A DNA stretch of 64,000 nucleotides from Mucilaginibacter sp. SG564 (GCF_013149275.1 NZ_JABGNA010000006.1:186001-250000), one strand, 5' to 3'. Positions 26,001 to 33,543 are shown, numbered from the stretch's first letter. Made by a program: numbers and translations. The notes: a model not told the origin generated them from the sequence alone.

Positions 26001-27011
26001 GTTACCCATACCATGCTCGAGATAGGTAACGGATCATTCATTGCCGATGCCGTTACCCTGGGCGAAGAGGATATCCGTGCACAGCGGCTCATCTTAAAAA
26101 AGACCACCATTGGCAACAGCAGTTTTGTAGGCAACAGCGCATTGATTCCCCAGGGATATGAACTGGGCGACAATATGTTGATAGGTGTATTATCGGTACC
26201 GCCAACTATTGAGCAACAGCAGGAAAATCCGCTGGGCGATTGGTTTGGCTCGCCGGCTTTAGGTTTGCCCCGCCGCCAGGACAGCGGTACGTATCCGGCA
26301 TCATTGACCACCACCCCTTCATGGTCGCGCAAGCTGGCCCGCGGGATGATCGAGACTATCCGTATCCTGCTGCCCGAAACCGTGATCATTTGCTGCAGCG
26401 TGCTCTTCATCGCTTATTGCCATGATCTCATCAAGGAACGTACTGTTTTGCAGATCTTTGAACAAATACCCAAGGTGCCGTTCTATTACCTTTTCTATAT
26501 GGGGCTCCCGGCCTTCCTCATCTCCCTGGCTTTAAAATGGGTAGTGATAGGCAGGTTTAAAAAAGAACAAAACCCCATGTGGACGCACCGCGTTTGGCGA
26601 AGCGAAGCCATCACCACTACTTACGAAGCCCTGGCTGTTCCCTTTATGCTGGAATTTTTAAAAGGCACGCCCTTTTTACCCTGGGCGCTGCGTCTGTTTG
26701 GTGTGAAAATAGGTAAACGGGTATGGCTCAACACCACCGATATTACCGAGTACGATATGGTTTCCATAGGCGATGACGCGGCGCTGAATGAAGACTGCGG
26801 TCCGCAAACCCATTTATTTGAAGACCGGGTGATGAAAGTAGGAACCGTAAAAATAGGCGCCCGCTGCAGTATAGGCGCCCGCAGCATTATTTTGTATGAT
26901 AGCGAAATAGGCAACGATGTAAAACTGGAACCCCTGTCCCTGGTAATGAAAGGCGAAAGCCTGGCGTCCGAAACCGAATGGACAGGCAGCCCGATTAAGG
27001 CGCTGGGGTAA
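23028..27011 (+). CDS. Pls/PosA-family non-ribosomal peptide synthetase (poly-amino-acid synthetase-like)
   Basis: A 1327-residue membrane protein. An adenylation domain (about 20-500) shows YVLYTSGSTGKPKG (about 158), NSYGPTETT (about 295), YLSGDA (about 385), GYRIELGEIE (about 414) and LPSGKIDRKS (about 491). A carrier domain follows with LGGHS (Ser near 555). Then come six membrane segments in three pairs (about 613-690, 860-930, 1105-1175). Each pair precedes a soluble domain rich in left-handed beta-helix hexapeptides (about 720-850, 985-1065, 1210-1327). This is the plan of Streptomyces epsilon-poly-L-lysine synthetase (about 1320 residues). The domain order is seen; homopolymer synthesis is inference, and the monomer is unknown. 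The ATG at 23028 follows AGAGG by 7 bases and is preferred over a TTG at 22974. No phosphopantetheinyl transferase is nearby. Confidence 0.9.
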   Translation: MMMIAKSLLKGTERPDFIKHETLADIFRASASQYAHNTALIFGDRQLNYAQLDSWSNYIAGFIASKGIGKGHSIGVWQSRGLDLQAVILGIVKSGAAYVPLDREMPEERLQIVLQEIGAAACFSDAHPALDCPVFAVPEYREQYEDYVLPVGPDADDRAYVLYTSGSTGKPKGIPIQHKHICHLIRSEQSVLGITQQDKVYQGFSVSFDMWCEETWISLFVGASLWIADATTAKSIDELSDILKQQQITILHAVPSLLAVMDDDIPTLRLINAGGEACTPAVLNRWSKPGKNIFYNSYGPTETTVTTTMVPLKPGDAITIGGPLPNYDLAVVDDKFNLLPTGQQGELIISGPGVSEGYVNRPELTREKFLDKPATLMELAGDRIYLSGDAVVMQPDGRIDFHGRLDDQVKLRGYRIELGEIESRLNQLEEVATAAVALKKDSTGQDQLVGYVTLKPGHTFDQQHSRSRLSEVLPPYMVPLVVIQIDKFPRLPSGKIDRKSLPVPEALQNVPQQEEIHISPDDPLAVKVMAGLNHLFPGRDITPESDFFTDLGGHSLLAATFSSWLRKEAGVQHASLKDIYTNRPVKNLITTWELAEKKAREKKTVDKEIFHKIPPLRYFLCGLAQAISLLFIYGLFAVQIFVPYLGYYYVVSKTESGQDNSGIGLAIALLLYCLIPPFLSLLGIAAKWILLGKVKEGEHPLWGSYYFRYWLVNRLTQLAPAQFMNGTPLYPLYLRMLGTRVAKDAQISAITIGANDLLEIGSDVSLSSGVVLDNVSVENGLIKFSKISIGAHAYIGSGAVLSGGTVVEDWGELQDLSHLQSGQTIKAYEVWKGSPAEKVHQMQPEELPQPLKSPFLKIKTYGFLYTLLLIIFPAVVLVPLLPVIRLLNYLDLQTGDYDFSYFIHVPALTLLYIVLYALETVLLSRLLLWKIKPGTYPVFSSTYVRKWLSDQLISVALIVLHPIYATVFVSFFFRMLGSKIGKNTEISTASNVTHTMLEIGNGSFIADAVTLGEEDIRAQRLILKKTTIGNSSFVGNSALIPQGYELGDNMLIGVLSVPPTIEQQQENPLGDWFGSPALGLPRRQDSGTYPASLTTTPSWSRKLARGMIETIRILLPETVIICCSVLFIAYCHDLIKERTVLQIFEQIPKVPFYYLFYMGLPAFLISLALKWVVIGRFKKEQNPMWTHRVWRSEAITTTYEALAVPFMLEFLKGTPFLPWALRLFGVKIGKRVWLNTTDITEYDMVSIGDDAALNEDCGPQTHLFEDRVMKVGTVKIGARCSIGARSIILYDSEIGNDVKLEPLSLVMKGESLASETEWTGSPIKALG

Positions 27012-27145
27012 GTCTGGAGTCCGAAGTCATGAGTGGAAATTTCGGAAAGCATTTTCTGTATAGAGATGCATATTTGCGTCTCTGCAAAAGGGCGACTCAA
27101 CACTTAAAACTAAGAACTTAAATCCGTATATTTGTATACATACAA

Positions 27146-27184
27146 CGGCCCGGTTCTCCTGAAAAAGGAGATCCGGGCCGTTTG
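27146..27184 (+). terminator. Strong GC-rich terminator after the synthetase gene
   Basis: CGGCCCGGTTCTCCT and AGGAGATCCGGGCCG form a long stem (one bulge region) around GAAAA, followed by TTTGTTT. It lies 135 bp beyond the stop at 27011. A TATATTTG sequence, a perfect Bacteroidota -7 box, precedes it at 27127-27134. Confidence 0.85.
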
Positions 27185-27250
27185 TTTAAGAGATAAAAGG
27201 GGCCAAAAAAACTAATTTTAGCATTTAGTTATTTGATGATCAATTATTTA

Positions 27251-27400
27251 AAACTTTTTAAGCCTTTAAAAACCCACCAAAAATTTGTTAAAAAGTGTTA
27301 AAATGGCGTTAAAATTTAGTTAAAACCGTCAAAACACGAACGTTTTACCCCCGTTTTTGACCAAAAAAGTGTTAAAATTTGATGTTTAAAAAGTTTTTAC
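27251..27400 (+). repeat. AT-rich intergenic element, copy 1 (shared with 61961-62100)
   Basis: Shares several colinear blocks with the spacer upstream of the lactonase gene: CTTTTTAA with AAATTTGTTAAAA near the left end, TTTTTGACCA in the middle, and GTTTAAAAAGTTTTTA at the right end. One indel of about 10 bp separates the blocks. The 27.0-27.5 kb spacer otherwise holds the terminator and an operator-like palindrome; I see no gene in it. Confidence 0.65.
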
Positions 27401-27438
27401 TCTCCAGATCGGGCCAGATAGCCCGCCCGAACCCCGTG

Positions 27439-27448
27439 CAAACGTTTG
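27439..27448. promoter_or_regulatory. CAAACGTTTG palindrome upstream of the sulfatase gene
   Basis: The 10-base perfect palindrome CAAACGTTTG lies 101 bp upstream of the sulfatase start. The same word occurs in the 79-bp element at 20225-20234, and a degenerate one at 3785-3794. The form fits a LacI-family operator. No LacI gene lies in the window. Confidence 0.45.
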
Positions 27449-27549
27449 TGCTATTTTAAGCTTTAGGCGGCCCGGCTTTTATAAGTATCTTGTTGGACTA
27501 AAAGCACTGTATCGACAGTCATTTATATACCTTATTGAATTACGCTGGT

Positions 27550-29094
27550 ATGAAGAACAAAATCTTACTGAAAACTATAAACGTCCTTTTTCTGCTAATC
27601 GGCGGGTTTTCCGCAAGCCATGCACAGCAAAGGCCCAATGTAATATACATCTACGCCGATGATCTGGGTTACGGCGACCTGAGCTGCTATGGCGCTACCA
27701 AACTGCATACGCCCAACCTGGATAAGCTGGCCAAAAGTGGTATCCGCTTTACCAATGCCCATGCTACTTCAGCCACCTGTACACCATCGCGGTTCGCACT
27801 GATGACCGGCAAATACCCCTGGCGCAAAACCGGTACGGGCATATTGCCGGGTAATGCGGCGCTCATTATTCCAACCGATAAAACTACCCTGCCCCAGGTA
27901 TTTAAACGGGCGGGCTACGCTACGGCTATTGTAGGCAAATGGCACTTGGGGCTGGGCGACAGTGTCAACAAAAACTGGAACGGCGAAATAAAACCCGGTC
28001 CCAATGAAGTTGGCTTTGATTACTCGTTCATTTTTCCGGCAACGGCCGATAGGGTGCCCACCGTTTTTCTGGAAAATCACCGGGTAGTGGCGAGTGATGG
28101 CAATGACCCCATAGCGGTTGATTACAGCAAGAAAATAGGCAATGATCCTACTGGTAAAGAACATCCGGAGCTGTTAAAACTCAAATCATCACCTGGGCAG
28201 GGACATGATAATACCATTGTGAACGGTATCGGTCGCATTGGCTATATGAGTGGTGGGTACCGGGCCCGCTGGGTGGATGAGGAGGTATCAGCTACCTTTT
28301 TATTCAAAGTGGAGCAGTTTGTAACCGATCATCGCCAAAAACCTTTCTTTTTGTATTATGCTTTAACCGAGCCCCATGTGCCACGCATGCCGGCCACCCG
28401 CTTTAAAGGCACCAGCGGCCTGGGTTATCGGGGAGATGATATCCTTCAGCTCGACTGGACTATTGGCCAACTGATGAAAACCCTGGAGTTGAATGGCATG
28501 ACCAAAAATACGCTCATCATCTTCACGAGCGATAACGGTCCCGTGCTTGATGATGGGTACCAGGATGGTGCCGTTACCCAACTGAGTGGGCATACGCCCT
28601 GGGGGCCAATGCGGGGCGGCAAATACAGCGCCCTGGAAGCAGGTACCCGTGTACCTTTTATAGTGAACTGGCCTGCGCAGGTAAAGCCCGGGGTTTCGGA
28701 TGCCTTGTTTAGCCAGATGGATATTTTAGCATCGGTAGCACACCTGCTGAATCAGAAAGTCCCTAACGGGGATGCGCCCGATAGTGAAGATCATCTGGAA
28801 GCGCTTTTAGGGAAGAGTAAACAAGGAAGATCAACACTAATAGAGCAAGGCAGCGCAGATCCCACAGCCATCATCAGAGGCGACTGGAAATATATAAAAC
28901 CGCATCCCGGTGTGGCGCTTATGAAAGATGTAGGCATAGAATCGGGTAATTCACCAGCGCCGCAACTGTATAATCTTAAAGATGATATCGGCGAAAAAAA
29001 GAACCTGGCGGATGCGTATCCGGATAAGGTAAAAGAGCTTGACCAGCTTTTAAAAAATGAAATAAGTAAAAATACATCGGCGATTAGACATTGA
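27550..29094 (+). CDS. Secreted sulfatase (S1 family, formylglycine type)
   Basis: A 514-residue arylsulfatase-like protein from the ATG at 27550; a TTG fifteen bases upstream is less likely because the signal peptide starts at MKNKILLK. The signal ends near residue 26 (SHAQ). The nucleophile motif CTPSR gives Cys77, which must be converted to formylglycine. Metal-binding residues are visible in YADDLGYGD and FTSDNGP. It should desulfate a carbohydrate or aryl ester in the periplasm or outside. No sulfatase-maturating enzyme is in the window. It stands alone and is not part of the PUL, but shares a CAAACGTTTG palindrome with the PUL regulatory element. Confidence 0.94.
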   Translation: MKNKILLKTINVLFLLIGGFSASHAQQRPNVIYIYADDLGYGDLSCYGATKLHTPNLDKLAKSGIRFTNAHATSATCTPSRFALMTGKYPWRKTGTGILPGNAALIIPTDKTTLPQVFKRAGYATAIVGKWHLGLGDSVNKNWNGEIKPGPNEVGFDYSFIFPATADRVPTVFLENHRVVASDGNDPIAVDYSKKIGNDPTGKEHPELLKLKSSPGQGHDNTIVNGIGRIGYMSGGYRARWVDEEVSATFLFKVEQFVTDHRQKPFFLYYALTEPHVPRMPATRFKGTSGLGYRGDDILQLDWTIGQLMKTLELNGMTKNTLIIFTSDNGPVLDDGYQDGAVTQLSGHTPWGPMRGGKYSALEAGTRVPFIVNWPAQVKPGVSDALFSQMDILASVAHLLNQKVPNGDAPDSEDHLEALLGKSKQGRSTLIEQGSADPTAIIRGDWKYIKPHPGVALMKDVGIESGNSPAPQLYNLKDDIGEKKNLADAYPDKVKELDQLLKNEISKNTSAIRH

Positions 29095-29101
29095 GTCCAG
29101 A

Positions 29102-29144
29102 GTCCTAAGCCTTAAGTCAAAAAAAGCGACTTAAGACTTAGAAC
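29102..29144. terminator. 17-bp stem hairpin after the sulfatase gene
   Basis: GTCCTAAGCCTTAAGTC and GACTTAAGACTTAGAAC pair with two mismatches around a 9-base A-rich loop. It starts 8 bp after the sulfatase stop. Built from GAGTC/AAGTC-like words, it belongs with the other inverted repeats in this window (41.8, 42.5 kb). Confidence 0.65.
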
Positions 29145-29168
29145 TCAAGACTTATGACTTAACAATAG

Positions 29169-29176
29169 TATATTTG
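29169..29176 (+). promoter_or_regulatory. Bacteroidota -7 box for the AraC-family gene
   Basis: TATATTTG matches TAnnTTTG exactly and lies 22 bp before the ATG at 29199. I see no clean TTTG at the -33 position, so the promoter may need an activator. Confidence 0.45.
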
Positions 29177-29198
29177 AATTTTATAAATTCTGTGTGCT

Positions 29199-30131
29199 AT
29201 GGATGTTACTACGCTGGATGATTTTTACGAACACGCGGCCTCTGTAAGTGGCGAAAGTGTGAACTCGCTATTGCCCGAAGGCATCAACAAAGAGATTGGT
29301 CACTTCAATGTTTTTGATGTAGCTGAACTATTTACACGGATCAAAAAGGCACCCGGGTTGATGCCTTACAACCGCCGGGCCTACTATAAAATAAGCCTGA
29401 TAAGCGGGCATAGCATGGCCGAATATGCCGACAAGACTATTGAGATAGAAAAGAATGCCCTGCTTTTCGCTACCCCAAAAATACCCTATAACTGGGTGCC
29501 CCAGACCGATCAGCAATTAGGATTCTTTTGCATTTTTACAGCCGATTTTCTGTTGCCCAGCAAGAGCGGTGTAGTATTGGATGACCTGCCTATATTTAAA
29601 CCGGGTGGCTACCCCGTGTTTCAGTTGAGTGATGAGGAGGCCGCCGATATTCGTCACATTTTCAAAAAGATGAGTGGGGAGATAGGCTCTGATTATGCCT
29701 ACAAGTACGACCTGTTGCGAAACTATGTACTGGAGTTGATTCATTACGGGCAAAAGCTGCAACCACTCACCACGCTGTATGCCGGGCATAACGCATCTGC
29801 CAGGGTATCGTCCCTGTTTATTGAGCTTTTGGAACGCCAGTTTCCTATCGATTCGCCGCACCAGAAAATAGGTTTGCGTACCGCCAAAGATTATGCCGAC
29901 AGGCTATCTGTCCATATCAATCACCTCAACAAAGTGCTTAAAGAAAATACCGGTAAAACCACTACCGAGCATATCAGCAACCGAATTATACAGGAAGCCA
30001 AGATCCTGCTTAAACAAACCGCCTGGAATATTTCGGAGATTGCCTATAGTCTGGGTTTTGAGGAAGTGGCGCATTTTTCTACCTTTTTTAAAAAACAAAC
30101 TAATATTGCGCCATTGAAGTTTCGGGCATAA
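29199..30131 (+). CDS. AraC-family transcriptional regulator
   Basis: A 310-residue AraC-type activator. The N-terminal 180 residues form a cupin-like sensing domain (YYKISLISGHS, IEKNALLFATPKIPYNW). The C-terminal 100 residues carry two helix-turn-helix motifs: TAKDYADRLSVHINHLNKVL and, after that, WNISEIAYSLGFEEVAHFS with the classic FKKQTNIAPLKFR ending. AraC-type regulators next to short-chain dehydrogenases are common in Bacteroidota. It is 97 bp upstream of two SDR genes on the same strand and most likely controls them. The effector is unknown. Confidence 0.93.
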   Translation: MDVTTLDDFYEHAASVSGESVNSLLPEGINKEIGHFNVFDVAELFTRIKKAPGLMPYNRRAYYKISLISGHSMAEYADKTIEIEKNALLFATPKIPYNWVPQTDQQLGFFCIFTADFLLPSKSGVVLDDLPIFKPGGYPVFQLSDEEAADIRHIFKKMSGEIGSDYAYKYDLLRNYVLELIHYGQKLQPLTTLYAGHNASARVSSLFIELLERQFPIDSPHQKIGLRTAKDYADRLSVHINHLNKVLKENTGKTTTEHISNRIIQEAKILLKQTAWNISEIAYSLGFEEVAHFSTFFKKQTNIAPLKFRA

Positions 30132-30198
30132 GTAATATTTGAATTTTGCAAAAAACGGATTGATATTCACAAACGGTCAGGGCGGTATTTAACGGAAC

Positions 30199-30229
30199 TT
30201 TGTTTTATCAAATTTTAAGATAAAACAAA
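30199..30229 (+). promoter_or_regulatory. 11-bp inverted repeat abutting the first SDR start codon
   Basis: TTTGTTTTATC (30199-30209) and GATAAAACAAA (30219-30229) are perfect complements around a 9-base AT loop, and the last base is the A of the start codon at 30229. In the mRNA it would put the ribosome-binding region in a hairpin. As DNA it could be an operator. Confidence 0.55.
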
Positions 30230-31011
30230 TGAAACTCCAGCATAATACTATACTCATTACCGGCGGCACCAGCGGCTTTGGTTACGAATTTGCCTCGCGC
30301 CTGCTGGCCCTAGGCAATACCGTGATCATTACCGGTCGTAACCAGGATCGTCTGGATGAGGCCCGGGCCAAACTACCCGGTATACACACTTTTCAAAGTG
30401 ATGTAAGTGACCCGGAACAAATAGCCCTTTTATTTGAACGGGTAACTACCCAATTTCCCGGTCTGAACATGCTGATCAATAATGCCGGCGAAATGCGGAT
30501 GATCAGTTTTCATGATAGTTCTATCGATCTGCATGATATCACACGTGAGGTAGAGATTAATCTCATGGGACCTATCCGCATGGTGCAACAGTTTTTGCCG
30601 CATCTCAAAAAGCAAAAAGCTGCGGCTATTTTAAATGTCACCTCCGGCATAGCATTGATGCCTTTTCCATTGTCGCCAATTTACGGGGCTACCAAATCGG
30701 GTTTGCGATCGTATACCAAATCATTGCGTGTGCAACTTAAAAACACAGGTATTAAGGTGTTTGAGCTGATAGCGCCTGCTTCCAAAACCCCTTTGAATGA
30801 CAAGTTTCCTGCGGTAGACGGTTTTGACGATAAAATGCTGATGGAACCCGTAAAATTGATAGACGTGGCCATCAAAGGCCTGATGAAAGACCAGTTGGAG
30901 ATATATCCCGGCTTGGCCCGTGTAATTAGGATAATGAGCCGCCTGGCTCCCGGTTTTTTATTAAGCCAAACCAGCAAGGTAGGCGCTCAATGGATTGCAT
31001 CTAAAAATTAA
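30229..31011 (+). CDS. Short-chain dehydrogenase/reductase (DltE-like)
   Basis: A 260-residue classical SDR with the NAD(P)-binding motif TGGTSGFG at residues 12-19, NNAG at about 84, and the active-site YGATKSG (Tyr-x-x-x-Lys). The C-terminal part (KLIDVAIKGLMKDQLEIYPG) resembles the DltE/YqjQ type of SDR. The substrate cannot be told from sequence. It is followed 37 bp later by a second SDR and probably belongs to the regulon of the upstream AraC protein. Confidence 0.92.
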   Translation: MKLQHNTILITGGTSGFGYEFASRLLALGNTVIITGRNQDRLDEARAKLPGIHTFQSDVSDPEQIALLFERVTTQFPGLNMLINNAGEMRMISFHDSSIDLHDITREVEINLMGPIRMVQQFLPHLKKQKAAAILNVTSGIALMPFPLSPIYGATKSGLRSYTKSLRVQLKNTGIKVFELIAPASKTPLNDKFPAVDGFDDKMLMEPVKLIDVAIKGLMKDQLEIYPGLARVIRIMSRLAPGFLLSQTSKVGAQWIASKN

Positions 31012-31048
31012 AAACACTTTTTACAAATTATAATACAACACAAACACA

Positions 31049-31813
31049 ATGTCAACAAATCATAAAATTGCCCTGGTAACCGGCGGCAGCCGCGGGTTGG
31101 GGAAAAACATGGCGCTTAAATTGGCTCAAAAAGGCCTCGACGTTATTATAACATACAACAGCCGCAAAGAAGATGCCCTGGCCGTAGTGGCCGAGCTTGA
31201 GCAAGCCGGAAGCAAGGCCACAGCCCTGCAACTCAATGTAGGCGATGTAAAAAGCTTCCCTGCTTTTTTTGAAGACCTAACCGGTGTGCTGAAAAATACG
31301 TTTAATACCAATCATTTCGACTTTTTGATCAATAACGGCGGCATCGGTGGTCACGCGCCTTTTGGCCAGGTGACTGAAGAAATGTTTGACGAACTGTTGA
31401 ACATCCATTTTAAAGGCGTTTACTTTTTAACACAGGGATCGCTCAACCTGCTGAATGATGGCGGTGGTATCGTCAATATATCATCAGGTTTAGCCCGTTT
31501 TAGCATGCCTGGGCCATCGGCTTATGCTTCCATGAAAGGCGCGGTTGAAGTATTTACCCGGTACCTGGCAGTTGAGTTAGGGCCACGCGGTATCAGGGCA
31601 AACGTTGTTGCTCCCGGCGCTATTGCCACTGATTTTTCGGGAGGCGTGGTTCGGGACAATGCAGATGTAAATAAGATGGTAAGCAGCGCTACCGCGTTAG
31701 GCAGAGTAGGTGTGGCCGAAGATATTGGAGGTGTGGTAGCCTTTTTATGTACCGAGGATGCCCGCTGGATAAACGCCCAACGCATCGAAGCATCGGGTGG
31801 TATGCACATCTAA
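31049..31813 (+). CDS. Short-chain dehydrogenase/reductase (FabG-like)
   Basis: A 254-residue SDR with TGGSRGLG at the cofactor site, NNGG, and the YASMKGA active-site motif. The C-terminal stretch CTEDARWINAQRIEASGG is the usual FabG-like ending, here with Ala-Gln in place of the common Gly-Gln. FabG-type SDRs reduce 3-oxoacyl or other carbonyl groups; the exact substrate is unknown. It shares a transcript with the preceding SDR, which belongs to a different SDR branch, so this is not a recent duplication. Confidence 0.92.
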   Translation: MSTNHKIALVTGGSRGLGKNMALKLAQKGLDVIITYNSRKEDALAVVAELEQAGSKATALQLNVGDVKSFPAFFEDLTGVLKNTFNTNHFDFLINNGGIGGHAPFGQVTEEMFDELLNIHFKGVYFLTQGSLNLLNDGGGIVNISSGLARFSMPGPSAYASMKGAVEVFTRYLAVELGPRGIRANVVAPGAIATDFSGGVVRDNADVNKMVSSATALGRVGVAEDIGGVVAFLCTEDARWINAQRIEASGGMHI

Positions 31814-31856
31814 TCCATCCATGAATTAGACAGATGATAAGGATCGAACGCGTGGT

Positions 31857-32047
31857 ATCGACTCACCCCGACATCGCTGCGCTCGTCACCCCTCTCTCCG
31901 CTTCGCGCATAGAGGGGGTTTTCATTTTTTTTCGCAGTCACTTGGCTGGAGCCGAGCGACTGCAAATGTTTTTATTTTTCCTTGACCCTCTTTTCGCCGC
32001 AGGCGAAGAGAGGGTGGTCCAGCGAAGCGTAGACCGGGTGAGTCGAT
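31857..32047. repeat. Dispersed hairpin-rich element with 12-bp inverted ends
   Basis: ATCGACTCACCC at 31857-31868 and GGGTGAGTCGAT at 32036-32047 are exact inverted repeats. Inside are further hairpins of the CCCTCT...AGAGGG type. The right part, 31986-32046, is shared with 22755-22815. The whole 31.8-32.35 kb spacer (540 bp) consists of this element and a hairpin; no gene is supported. Confidence 0.75.
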
Positions 32048-32090
32048 CATGCATCATGCGGTGTTTAATCAAAGGCCATTACTTTTTCAA

Positions 32091-32128
32091 CAGCAAAACC
32101 CACTTTATTTATAAAGCGGGTTTTGCTG
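32091..32128. terminator. Hairpin upstream of msrA
   Basis: CAGCAAAACCC-CTTTA and TAAAG-GGGTTTTGCTG form a long stem with one mismatch and a short AT loop. Its core (AAACCC, CTTTAT, ATAAAG, GGGTTT) is the same as in the hairpin at 35732-35763. It probably ends leftward or rightward transcription in this spacer. Confidence 0.6.
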
Positions 32129-32353
32129 TGTCAATATATTTCATAAAACCTCGTAATCTTGCTGTAAGGTTTACCCACTTTAGCCGACTAAGCGTTAAAA
32201 CAATGATCAGACTTAAAGAGTATTACTAAAGCAGATTGTCAGCCAATCATCACATTCAGCAAAATAGAATACATTTCATTAACCATGGGCAAACTTATTA
32301 CGTTAGTTGTAATAGAATCCTAAGAAAGTATAAAACGTATAAATAAAATATCA

Positions 32354-32989
32354 ATGAAAAAGAATATCGTGCTTTTAATGCTATTCATGGCCAATTGCGC
32401 TGTTGCCCTCGCCGCAACGGGTAATAAACCGGTTACCGGTAATTTACACGGCCCAAAATTGGATACGGCCACTTTCGCTACTGGCTGTTTCTGGTGCACC
32501 GAAGCCAAGTTTCAACAGTTAAAGGGTGTAAAAAAAGTAATCTCGGGCTTTAGTGGCGGGCATGTGGCCAACCCGAGCTACGAGCAGGTTTGTACCGGTA
32601 CAACCGGGCATGCCGAAGCTTGCAATATTATCTATGACCCGGCGCAGATCTCCTTTGACGAGTTGCTGGAAGCCTTTTTTGTTGCCCATGACCCTACCCA
32701 ACTTAACCGCCAGGGTAATGATGTGGGTACGCAATACCGCTCGGCTATATTTTATCACAATGCAGCTCAAAAGCAAAAAGCCGATTATTACATCGGCAAG
32801 CTCAATACCGAGAAAGCTTATAAAAGCAATATCGTAACCCAGGTAGTGCCTTATAAAGTATTTTACAAGGCCGAAGATTATCACCAGAACTATTTTAACC
32901 AAAATGGTAGTCAGCCTTATTGCAAATACGTGATACAGCCCGAGCTGGAAAAATTCAAAAAGGTATTCAAAAACAAATTGAAATCATAA
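32354..32989 (+). CDS. msrA: Exported peptide-methionine (S)-S-oxide reductase
   Basis: A 211-residue MsrA. The catalytic motif GCFWC is at residues 44-48 (Cys45 nucleophile), with GGHVANPSYEQVCTG and GTQYRSAIFY as further family blocks. A signal peptide (about residues 1-21, ALAA) places it in the periplasm, unlike most cytosolic MsrA. It reduces the S-epimer of methionine sulfoxide in oxidised proteins. MsrB starts 4 bp after its stop, so both epimers are handled by one operon, presumably as an envelope repair system. Confidence 0.96.
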   Translation: MKKNIVLLMLFMANCAVALAATGNKPVTGNLHGPKLDTATFATGCFWCTEAKFQQLKGVKKVISGFSGGHVANPSYEQVCTGTTGHAEACNIIYDPAQISFDELLEAFFVAHDPTQLNRQGNDVGTQYRSAIFYHNAAQKQKADYYIGKLNTEKAYKSNIVTQVVPYKVFYKAEDYHQNYFNQNGSQPYCKYVIQPELEKFKKVFKNKLKS

Positions 32990-32993
32990 ACTA

Positions 32994-33515
32994 ATGAAGG
33001 CAATAATTTTAGCATGTGTATTGGTGCTTTTCTTTGGAGCAGCTAATGCCCAGAACCTGAAAAGCAATAAAGGGCACGAAAAGAACCCGTATTACTCCAA
33101 TACCGATACCAAAAAACTAAACGTAAGCGACGCGGAGTGGAAAAAGATATTACCGCCAGATTTATATGCTACTGCGAGAGAACAAGCAACAGAGGCCCCG
33201 TTTACCGGGCAGTACTGGGATAAAAATGCCAAAGGTACTTACTATTGTGCCGTATGCGGAAATGAACTGTTCCGGTCCGACGCTAAATTTGCCAGCAATT
33301 GCGGTTGGCCAAGCTTTTACCAGGCTGTACGTAAAAACAGCGTGATTTACCGGGAAGATGATTCGCATGGGATGCAACGTACCGAAGTGCTTTGTGCCCG
33401 GTGTGGCTCGCACCTGGGGCATATTTTTGATGATGGCCCGGCGCCAACCTATAAAAGGTATTGTATGAACTCCATCTCGCTTGATTTCGCTCCTGATGGG
33501 TTGAAAGCTAAATAG
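32994..33515 (+). CDS. msrB: Exported peptide-methionine (R)-S-oxide reductase
   Basis: A 173-residue MsrB with a signal peptide (residues 1-20, ending NAQ). Two CxxC pairs (Cys85/88 and Cys134/137) bind structural zinc. Cys157 in YCMNSISLDF is the catalytic residue and Cys103 in SNCGWPSF the likely resolving cysteine. It reduces the R-epimer of methionine sulfoxide. Periplasmic MsrA-MsrB pairs need an electron supply across the membrane; no dedicated donor gene is seen nearby. Confidence 0.96.
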   Translation: MKAIILACVLVLFFGAANAQNLKSNKGHEKNPYYSNTDTKKLNVSDAEWKKILPPDLYATAREQATEAPFTGQYWDKNAKGTYYCAVCGNELFRSDAKFASNCGWPSFYQAVRKNSVIYREDDSHGMQRTEVLCARCGSHLGHIFDDGPAPTYKRYCMNSISLDFAPDGLKAK

Positions 33516-33543
33516 AATTGGAATAGAATAAAGATATAAGAGG

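Noticed and set aside
31834..32229. Open frame of 131 codons after the second SDR
   Set aside because: Lies entirely in the dispersed hairpin element and has no protein-like composition.
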